A stretch of DNA of 53,509 nucleotides from Sperchopsis tessellata (taxonomy: Eukaryota; Arthropoda; Insecta; Coleoptera; Hydrophilidae). Shown here one piece after another: positions 35,601 to 47,600 of this stretch. Numbering within the stretch: position 1 is the first letter of the stretch; each line of letters begins with the position of its first letter. The translations under genes and the position numbers were made by a program. The DNA lies in contig JAWQRN010000016.1 in the NCBI GenBank assembly GCA_033557685.1, forward strand, positions 1-53,509. Direction: 5' to 3'. The notes under the pieces were generated by a model, which did no database searches, was not told the DNA's origin, and saw only the letters and a program-made list of their open reading frames with translations.

Positions 35601-38600
35601 CAGACCAAAATCAAATTGTCAACCTAACAGCAAGGTATCCATATTTTAAGGAACTCTCAGGATGTATAGTAACACCAGCTATACCCACAACAGCCGCACC
35701 TCGTTACACCATAATGATTCCAACAGTTAGTAATAAATGGAGAAAAAATACCACAAGAACAACAAACTTCACAATAACTACAAAAGATATAAATAATGAT
35801 AACAAAGGTCAAACAACATCAAGTGTAAATATAGATACTGCATTGTCTTCAATTTCTTCTCAAGAAAGCATTGTAACCACCTCCATGCCTTCATCTTTGA
35901 ATGAATTAAAGACCACTACTTTGGAATTTAGAAGTACAGATGGTTTTAGTGAAAATTTTGATTATATCACGACAGCAAGGGATGGGCAATTTGATGCAGA
36001 AAATATAAATGACAATACAGATCTACCAAGTAATGTAAGTGAAGTATAGTAATTAATTAAACAAAGAGTGAGTAAAATATCACAGTTTTTAATGATTGAG
36101 AAGTTTATATACAATCTATTAGTGTATATCGGCATTTTGCAAAAGAGATGTATATAAAAAAATGTCTACTGCATGTTAAATTTTAAGAAATATAATTATG
36201 ATATGTGAAGACACTTCCATTTATTTTAAAACATTAAAGGTGTTTAATGTATCCAGAATAAACAAGTAAATAAAAATACCAGTCACCATACAATTTTTAC
36301 ATAAGAAGGTTACTCCGTTTTTGTTTATGTCTGTTGAAGCTAAGTGGTGGAAAAGAAGCTCCAGCCGAAATTCAAGATGTCACAGACGCTACTAGACTGA
36401 TATTGGTAATTAGAAAAATTGAGATTCTGTTAAGAAAAAGACTATAGTTTCTGTATGAATTGGTGCAAGGAACACAAGGTTAATACTGTTAGAGAATCTG
36501 TAGTTTTAGTGTATTTTGTATTAATAGTCAAAATTTTATGTTGAAATGTTAAAATTAGTGCTGGTTTGTTTGATTATTTAACGTCGGCCTATTTTCACTG
36601 GTATGGCCAATCACCAATGCCAGGGATTAGGCTCCCACACCTGGGAATTTTGCTGTATCCAGTGTTCCAACTGGAATTGGGTTCTTTAACAATACAAGGA
36701 ACTCACAGTTTTACATCTCTCTTTTGAAGACGAGTACCACAAAGACTTTTCCTTAATCACAAAAAAGCCAGTCGCGTTTGAGTCTCGAACCCGACTCCAC
36801 GCTTAGTAGCCTAGTACTTAGCCACTAAGGTAACGAGACAGCTAATTTGTGCTGGGAAATATCAAATATAAACAATCGATTTATTAGATAGTTAAAATCA
36901 CATTCGAATGAATTTTACACTCAAATGAATGTTTATTCAAACAATTTTTTATTGGAATGATTTTTTCAGTATAGCTCAAACTAACTTTTGTTTCTGATTC
37001 CTACATTTACCTTTAATTATAGCAGAAATAATAGAAATTTAAACCTAAACTGCTCCATCATAAAACTTGGTCATAACTTACTATCTGTATATTAAAATGG
37101 TAAAATCCTACATAATTGCATTATATAAGGTATAGATATTAATAAAATAAGAAATAAAACCATACACTAACATTTATTAAGTGGATTATAATAAAGAATT
37201 AGTTATTATTGATTTCCACAGCATTTGAAATCCCATATTATTGAGATTTTTCCAGTAAAGGTGTGAAAATATTGTTTTTCTTTTAATTATGAATTTTATT
37301 ACATTATGTGTAATAAAATTTGTTTATTGCATAGTATTATAAAAGGTCTACATTACATTATCAAATACCTGATTAATATGACCAACTTTTTGTTGTGGTG
37401 TAAAAAAAGTAATTAACTATGAAGTTATAAAGCATATGTAATCAATATCTGATTAATTTTTGTTTGTCTTACTATAAATTTAGTTAATTTATTTATTTAA
37501 ATGATTTTTAATATTTTTAGATACCATTTACAGCAACTACTAAATCAGCTATAAGAAAGAGAGCCATAGTTTCTAAACCTACATTTATACCAAAAACTAC
37601 TAATAGTAGAAGAATAGTTTGCAGAAACGTTAGAAGATTTCGAAGTGCTAGAGAGAGATGGTGGTTTTTAGCTGTTAGTAATTGCAATGGATCAAAGGTA
37701 GTATACATAATAATTATTTAACCTTTTCCTTAACATTTCAATGTAATATATTCTTATATTAATATTAAGAAACACACTATAAGAAAGCTAAGCTGCACAG
37801 AAGCCGCAACAATAATTGAGGGATTCGATAACACTTTACAATTTACCATAAAAACTTATTAAAACTATAAATTGTTCTGATTTGGGCTTTCATGGTAACT
37901 AAAGCTATAAGTATTAGGTTACTCAGTGACTATTTTTTTAATAATTTAAATTTTTAAACCTAAACAGGACAGATCTACCAAAGCACTCGCAGCAAATCAG
38001 TACATTTAAAACTTCCACAAATGACAAAAAAATGTATATATTATGTACTAGTTGAGTTTCACTTGAGATACATGAATGTTGTGTGGTCTGGGTCATCAGT
38101 ATCCCTTATTAATAGCTTGCAGAAGAAACAAAACCAAGTAATAAAAGTACTGTTTAACTTGCCTTGGAGATTTCCTTCGAACCAGCTCTACCCACTTTTG
38201 AGACTTATGAACTTTGAAGACTTAAAGAAAATAGAAGAAACAAAGTTTATTTATGCTATTAAAATACTTAAGATAAAATGCAATATCCGCCTGCCTGAAA
38301 ACAATAAATTCCATCTCTACTCAACAAGGGCAAATAGCAAGATCCACATTGATTACAAAAGGAAAAACATTGATAGAAACAGCATTCTTCAACGCAGTTT
38401 GAAGACATTCAATGAACTTCCAAAAATTATTTCATCTATAAGAAATCGTCACACGTTTTCTAAAGCACTTAAAAGGAAGATACCGGAGGAGTTAAATTAG
38501 TATTATTGTGTTTGGTTTGTGTATTGAATTGTGATGTTTTGGTGACTATATGGATTAATAAACAAAGTGAGATGTTGGGATGGGATGAATGATAAAAGTT

Positions 38601-41600
38601 ATATTTTTGAATTAATATGTAGAACCAGTACCATGTATTGTTTTTGGTTTGTAAATAAATGGATTTACATAAAAAAATTAAAGCATGGGTATTCTGATAT
38701 GTGTGATGGTGTGATTCCTTGAAAGAAAATTAGTAAAAAACATCAAGTTATTTAAGTCCAAAAATGCACCCTCTGCTAGATAAGGTACCTGAAACATGTG
38801 TTCCAAAGTTTTTAAGTAGTATCTCAAGAACAGTTTGTGTTACACATTTGAAATTAAGCTCATTGTATGTTATGTTATTGCATTCAAGTTGAAAGTATAA
38901 TGATATTTGAACATTAATCAGTATTTTATTTGTTTACAATGGATCCTTTGAAAGACTATATATTACATTAAAAAAATACTATAATATATGTAATAGGCCA
39001 CTACAAAATAGTATCAGGTATTTGTGTTTAAAAATGTCATATTAAAAACCAAAAATCTTAATAGACTCTTTTTTTTGTGTATTGGTTCTTTCTTTTGATA
39101 CTTTTGGCTAAACTAAATGGAGAATTTTTAATCTAATTGTAAGTTTAATTTGAAATAAAATAACTTACCATATATATATATATATATATTCGGAAGGAAA
39201 CTTCACATTTGGGTAATATATGGAACATTTGAATACTCACATATAGGGCATTTTAGATGATTCGCCACTAGCAGAATATCCTGGTATAGTTTTCCTACAG
39301 CTCGGCGCCCCATTACATAGTACCCTAGCCATTCGAAATTATATAAACAAGCATTTCAATCATAAGATCTGTCTCCATTAGATTTCTTTGTATGAGACAT
39401 TATAAAACATTAAATTTTTATGAACGATAATAATACTCTTAAAGATTGAAAAATAATTTACAAGCCATTTTCTTACAATTAGGCCCATTCATACTTCAAA
39501 TGCTATAAATTCAGTCTTTAATTGTTTTATTTCCTGTAATAGATTCTGTTGGGGAATTTCTAGTTTTTTATTTATTAAGTATATTTCACCAATAATTTGG
39601 TTTAATACATTTTTTGTTTGTATTACTACTATTTACGATATTCTGACATTAATATGTAGAAGCAATTGAGGTATTATTTGCAAATCATTTGACAATCGGC
39701 TTTCCCAAAGACTAAGGGTCTCAATATAAGATTTCTAACGAGCATTAAGAAAACTAAAATAATATATATAACAAATAGTACATCATTATTATCAGAAAAC
39801 TAAATCTATTATTAACGGAATTTACCATTACCTTATTAACATTTATTACCCCAGGGAGGGGTACCTATGCTTCATGAACTTGGAGAAGGTTTTTGATAGA
39901 GTGAGATGGGAGGATGTGTGGGAGGTGCTGAGAGGAAAGGGAGTGAAGGGAAATCTATTAGGGGTGGTAAGAAGCATATACAGTGAACATATCTGTTATG
40001 TAAGAACTTCTAATGAACAGTCAGAAGAATTTTTAGTGAACCAGGGACTGAGGCAGTGTGGAACACTGAGCCCTATATATTTTACTGTACTTCTGGATGA
40101 TGTGCTAAAGAAGTGTAAAGGAGAACTGAAGCAGCTGCATGTGGGGTATAGGAACTTGAGACACGTGAGGATCACAGTGGGTACATTTTGTTAATGTACT
40201 CGATAGGGAGCTGAGAGCAAGAAATATGATAGTGAATATTGCAACGACGAAGGTAGTGTTAGTTGGCAGATCGAGGAGACAGATGAAGGTGACGATAAAC
40301 AACCAAGTGTTGGAGCAGGTGCCGTCATTTAAATATCTAGGATCAGTGTTTGAAGTTGTGAGGAAGATACAGGGTGATGTGAACAGTAGACTGAAAAGTG
40401 CAGCAGGTCAAGGCAAGTTTTTAAGCAGAGGTGAGATAAGCCGGAAAACAAAGTTGTCTATATACAAAGCGATTTACGTGCCAACGTTGACATAAGGTGC
40501 TTATGGAGAGACAGAAGATTAGGATTCAGGGTGCAGAGATGAAGTTCCTGAGGTGGATAGAAGAAATGATGACAATCGACGGAGACTGCAAATGAGAGGA
40601 GTGCAAGAGATGATAGAGGAAGGACAACTTAGGTGCTTTGGACACCTCAATATAATGTGCACGGACAGGTTACCAAGGAGAATATGGGAGGCTAAAAACC
40701 TGGGTGGAAGACCAAGATGAAGGCCAACAACAACATGGAGTGCAGTAGTGACTCGGTCAATAGTGAATAGGGACAGTAATTTTGAGCTTGCAAGGAGGAT
40801 GACGCAGAACAAACAGGAATGGCAGGTGTTTAGTAAAGGAATTAGAGATTAAGGTAGAAACCATGCCTCTACAACCATAAAGAGTAGAAGAGGAACTGAT
40901 TATGCTGATGATTATTAACATTTGTTATTAAAAATTTATATTTCACGAATTGGTAATAAAGCCAAAGTATATTCTACTTTCAAAATGTTCTTTTTAGGTA
41001 CATTCAATTAGAACTTTAAAAAACACGTAACATAGACTGATGCACAAATGCACACAGTGTAAAAATCAATAACACCTATACAAGTTGGCATGCATGAATA
41101 TTTATATACCTTATAGTAGTCTATTGTTTATTGAGGCCATTACCCTGAGCAAAATCAATTCCCTTTAATGTAAACTATATATTAGAGCTAGAGCTCATTG
41201 CCACTTAAATGTAAATAGAACCACATAAAGGTATTTCATTTATTTAAAATTAAATTACAATAAAATTGTAAATGAACAAAGCTATGTGTGAATAAATCAA
41301 GTTAATCAGGTAAATAAATATTAAACATCATCCTTTTTCAACAAAGTTTATTTTAAAAGTGGTCTATAGATTTGTTTTACTGTGTAGGTAAAATGCTTGC
41401 CCTAAAGACAACTATAAGAATAAAAATTGAATATACAAATATGCACAAATACTTAACGAAGAGCCATGACAAAGATCTCAGTTATGTGTTGTGAATTTTG
41501 GTACTTAATTATAATAGACCGTTACTTTAAATTGTAGTTCAGAGAATTGAATGATTATTTGTATTTTTATGGTTCGTTTCCAAAGATACCTATATATTTA

Positions 41601-44600
41601 ATACGGATAAAATTTTTGTTTTTTATCTTCCTTGATGATTTACACTTTGTCAATGAAAATAAGTAAATTCTGGTGGCAATTCTTCTTTGGCTTGTAGGTA
41701 TTTACCCAATGGCTATACCTCTTCTTCCTTTGGCGCTCATCTTACCAAAGAAGATAATAGCTTTTCGATCTACGCTTACTATGTCCAGTGACGAGTTTAG
41801 TTGCAAGTTTGTTCGGATGTGCTTTGAGTCTCTCAGAGTATCTGGTGGTATGATGCTCAATCTCTCCATCCACTGACCTAATTTGAAGGTCACGGCTAAT
41901 AATATTATTTTGTACAAACCAAGGCGCATTCACGATCATCATTAGTACTTTTGTTTGGAATTTTTCTATTATCTGAATATTAGAATTGGACACTGAGCTC
42001 TATAGCTGAACACCATAAGTACATACCGGCTTCAGTACTGAATTGTATAGTAGAAGCTTGTTTTCCAATGAATGTCTTGAATTTTGACCCAATAGCCAGT
42101 ACATCTTGCTTACTTTCAAATTAAGTTGTTTTCTTTTGGTATATATATGAGTCCGCCATGTAAGTCTTCTGTCCAGGTGCATTCCTAGGTACCTCGCCGA
42201 GTCTGTTTGAGGTATTTGCTAGTCATTCAGTCACTTGGTCACTTGGAGGGATTTCAGTTTGTTTGCTCCACTTCCTGAGCCAGATTTCTAATTTATTAAG
42301 ATGCATTTGAGTGGGATGCCATTATCGCTGTGTCATCTGCATACGTTGCCGTTAAAGTGTTGTCTGTAGTCGGTAAATCTGCAGAATACAGGAGGTATAA
42401 TACTGGGCCCAGTATGCTTCCCTGGGGCACACCAGATTGTATTGACTTTACTTCGGTTATTTCATCTTCGTATTTTACTAGAAAGTATCTGTCACTTAAA
42501 TATGACTTGAGTATCTCATACATGTGGTGCGGGAGTTGTTGTTTTATCTTATGTAATACTCCAACATACCATACCTTGTCAAATGCCTGCGCAATGTCCA
42601 GAAATACAGCTGAACAATATCTCTTTGCCTCGAGGTCTTCATTAATCTTTCTTACAATTCTATAAATTTGTTATATGGTACCGTGTTGCAGCCAGAATCC
42701 GAATTGATGTTGTAGTATAGGAGTTTCTGCTTAGCAGAACTGGCGTTAGTCGCCTGAGCAGGAGTTTTTTAAATACTTTTGAAAGAGTGGGCAACAGGCT
42801 TATTGGCCTGTATGAGGTAACTTCTTTTGAGTCTTTTCCTGGTTTTGGTAGTAAGATTACTTGGGGTACCTTCCACTGTGCAGGAAAGTAACTCAAGCGC
42901 AGTGCCGCATTAAATAGTATAGTGATAAACCGTATAGCTTCCACCGATAACTTGTGCACTATCTTTTCAGTAATCGGGTGATCTCTTGATATTGAGATGT
43001 CTAATTACAAGGGTCACTTCTTTGATGGTGAAGTTTTTGTTTGGGAGTTCCATCTGATAGGGAACTTCTAGTAATTCTTTAATATCTTTATTTTCTTCTG
43101 TGGATAGTACTGAAAGGTATGGTTAAAAAACCTTCTTCAAATGAATAAAAAATAAGCAAATTATTGTTATAACTTGGTTATTTCTATAAATTAGCCCAAC
43201 AAGTTATAGTTTAACACGTTTCTTGCTATACGGCCATGACAAGTACTTTTTCTTGAACCACTGATGGGCCATATATTAGTTTTACAGCTTTTTTAAAAGA
43301 ACCATTTATTTATATTTTATGGTGCAATTTGGGAATTATTCATTACTAAGACTGAAAGTAAGTATAATAAAACAAATAAATGTGCAAAAAGGAAATTGTT
43401 TATTTAAAAAATAGCAGCATCTACCTATACCCAGTTATCGCAAGAAACGTGTTAATAAAACTTGATCACTATTGATGCAATTAATTTATGCAGTGTGGTG
43501 CATCAAGGGGACTATAATAATTTAAAATAAACAAAGTAGGCACTGATCAATAATTTAAATGGTCATACATTTAATTTTTATTATTTCTCATGAACTCATT
43601 TTACATTAAAAATCCATTCATGCTTATAATATATATTAATTTTGATAATCTACTGATTTAGGGAATTCATATCAAATATAAGATTTTAATGACCAATGGA
43701 CCACAAGGTGATTACTGGCATGAACATTTTTCGGCAGATGAATTTTGTAAGTGAACGAATAATAAATAGTTTTTTATAGACTATACTTGATGTGTTCTTT
43801 ATGTTTAGATATACTACCAGTTCTTATGGCCTTTTGTATTGCATATTGCTTTCTTATACTAGCTATAGTTATTTGCTCCATAGAACTTAAATCAAGGCAA
43901 TTGCTTCACTCAACGTACAAACTATTTGTTTTGTCAGTGCTATTGCAGTTTTTTGGAATTTTATCACAAAGTATGGCTTATTTAAAGTATGCTGTAAATG
44001 GCGTTGGAGCACCAAAAGTGAAAATACTTGGTAAGTTCCTATACCTTAAAAATTGACCATAGTAAAAAAAATTTTGGTATTACACTTATACTTTGTAAAA
44101 CTATATAGTCAAATTGTTAATAATAGCAATTTTAAGACTTTGATATTCGTTCCTGTGCATATATAATTATTCCCACGTCCCATGGAACATCAAAAATACA
44201 TTGACATTTTGTATTATTTTGAAATTAGATTAATTCAATTTCGGCTTGTTCTTATATTTTTTGATACATGTTTGATTTCTGTATTTAATATATTATATAC
44301 GCATACTCTATAGATTATCACAAGGCCTTTGACAGAGTGAGACATGACCAGCTCATAGAAATACTACTGAGAAAAAAGATAGACCTGAGAGACAATCTTT
44401 ATTACGACCAAATTGCAATAGTACGAATAGAAGACAAAACATCTGAGGAAATAGAAATAAAAAGAGGAGTACGACAAGGGCGTATTCTTTCACCGATCTT
44501 CTTCATCTGTACTCAGAAGACATTATGAATAAAGTGCTTTGTAACCAATCCAGGGGTATCAAAATTAAAGCATTACAATAAATAATCTAGGATATGCAGA

Positions 44601-47600
44601 CGACACGATTCTCTTGGGAGAAACACTCAAAGATTTATAGACGTTAATTAATAAAACTGTTGAAGAAAGTGAAGAACTATCATGAACATAAACAAAACAA
44701 AATATATGCTGATAAAAAAATCAACTCAGGACAACCGTGAGGTGTATGTAAAGAATCAACCTATTGAGAGGGTAAGAAAATATAACTACCTGGGTACAAC
44801 CATTGGTGAAGACAAAAACAGCTCCCAAGAAATACGAATTAGAATCTAGAAGTAAGAAAGGAAAAGGAAGTGATATTGACAATTAAAAGAAGAAAATTAT
44901 ACATTATGAGAGGAGAAAAGTATCAAAAATTAAGGGAAGGAGATCTGTAGGAAGGAGACAAATCTCATGGCTGAAGAACCTCCGAGAATGGTTTGGCTAT
45001 ACCAATGGCAAATTATTTAGATCAGCGGTCTCAAAAATAAGAATCGCCTTGATGATTGCCAACCTTCGGATCGGAGATGGCACCTAAAGAATCTAATTCT
45101 TCTTAGAATTGTTAGCCTGGTCATAAAAGATGTTTACAATATTCTCTATGTCTTCTCTTTCCTGATTTATTACTTTAGCAGTACTATATCTGCAGTTGTT
45201 CACAAACTGTATCTTTTATAGGCTAGTCACGATAGTAACAAAATATTAAAAGTACAAAACATGAATTGTTTTAGATAATATCTATAAATCCAAAATTTAA
45301 GCATTTAATAGTAATATTTGATTCAAGCCATTCCTTTTTCAATGTAACAATCCTTAAAAATACATAGTTACAGTAAAGTTAGATTAATTTAATGCAACAT
45401 ATGGTAGACCTACTTCACAAACTTTAATCTTTTGATATTAATTTACATTTTTCATTAACTACAGAACATGTTATAGGAGCTGTTTTTATGGGATCATCCG
45501 AAACTACCTTTTTGTGTCTTTTACTATTACTAGCTAAAGGATATACCATTACGAGGGGTCGTTTACCTTTATCCGCAAGTGTGAAATTAACAATATTTAT
45601 GTGCCTCTACGTAGTAACGTATACTTCACTATTTGTATATGAAGCAAAGGTAAATTTAAAATAACTATACAAATGTAAAAGTGTAATATATTTTTATGTT
45701 TTCAGGTATTTGACCCTGGAGAGGTTTTGTATGTTTATGAATCACCAGCAGGTTATGGGTTGATTATTCTAAGAATTGCTGCTTGGTGTATGTTTATTTA
45801 TTCCACTGTTTTCACGTTAAAACACTATCCGGAAAAGGTTGGTACTCAAAATAGATTAAAAACCAGTTGTAATTTATTATCTATTTATTTAACTTGAAAG
45901 ATATTAGAAGGTAATGTCAAATAAAAATGAGTCACTAATATGGGCGATATAATTAACTCAAATACAAATTACTATTGGTATTTTGATATACCGAAACTTG
46001 AAGCTCATTATTGCACATGTTGTAACAACACCACATTGATCAGATCGGATTGCAAGCATCTAAAATTATCAATTGTTTTATGGCAAGACTGAACTAACCT
46101 AAAACGTCTCCCATATTGTTGAAATATCAGCAAAACAAGAAATTATCTCGGAAAATGAGCATCATAAAGACTTTTCCCTAATCACAAAAAGCCGGCTGCA
46201 TTTGGGTCTCGAACCTAAGATCCCTCGCTTAGTAGTCTAGTACTTAACCAATTTTATATTTTTGACTACGTCACTGTAATTTTCCTAAACATTTTTGGAT
46301 TTCTATAACCATAGCCAAATTATGAGCACTTGTCAAAAAGCCAAATTTTTCAATTTCTCCCTGTAGCTCGGAAATGGTAATTGATATTCCTGTTTAATTT
46401 TATAAATAGCAGCAATTAGTTTTCCTCTGATTAAAGAAATTTACCATTTAATATCATCGAAAATGGTACACCTTGTACTGCTGTCTCATCATACGTATTA
46501 ATATGCATTAATGATAATCAAGATTCGATATGTCACTATACAATTGAGTCTAAATACTGTGGTATAATATGTACTTTTATGTTTCAGTCAAATTTTTACT
46601 ACCCTTTCAACATTTGTGGAACTCTTTGGTTTATTGCTGGACCAGCATTTATACTCTCTGCAAATTCTTATATAGATAAATGGGTTAGAGAATCAGTTGT
46701 TGCTGCAGTACTATTATTTATAACCTTTGGAGGCCACCTTATGTTTCTGGTAAGTTGCATAAATTTACAAATTATTCAGATAGTTAAAAATAGGTAAGCG
46801 GTAATCGAGAAATTTAGTTAAATAGAACTTAGAAATTATGGATTCAATTGTCGAAAAGTATCCTAAACCATTTTGAGCTACTACACAATATTTTGAAAAT
46901 GGTAATGAAAATTTCTAATTATTTATTCATTTAACTACTTTACAGACCGTAGTCCATTTATAGAGTAGGCATTACACAATTTACATAATATATTACAGTA
47001 TTTGTCTTAATTATATGTACATAAACAAGTTAATTAGCAATGATTTCATTGTAATTGGTCCAGATGTTAGAATTTGTTTTTCAATGATGAAAAAACTGAG
47101 TTAAGGAAAGATGAAAGAGGTCAGTTGATTCCTGAATGATATGAAAGGTTGTACATATCCGGTAGATTGGTGAATTAATGAGTAGATTGGTTCGAGTATG
47201 AGGCATATAAAATAAATTGTGGTTATGTACTGAGGTATTTGGAATGTGGAAGTTAATTTTTGAGATGGATATGGGATCATCCACCAAATTACGGAGGAGT
47301 TTGAACAAGTACACTACATCTATGAACTTGCAATGGCCCTTCAATGAGGTCATTTAAGACATGTCAAGAAATTGGTAAGCAAATACCATCAACAAAAACT
47401 ACGCGCTCTTGGCAATCCTTTTTGGTCTGGGCACTACCAGCAATATCCTTCTCCATTCGCCCCAATTCTGGTTAACTTTTTTAACGTCTACTGACTTCAT
47501 ACACCTTGCAATATATGTTCTTCTGTTTCTTCTACGTCTCTACATTTCAGAATCTTGCCAACACCATCTAACCATTTTCATTATGTGCACAGATTACGAT

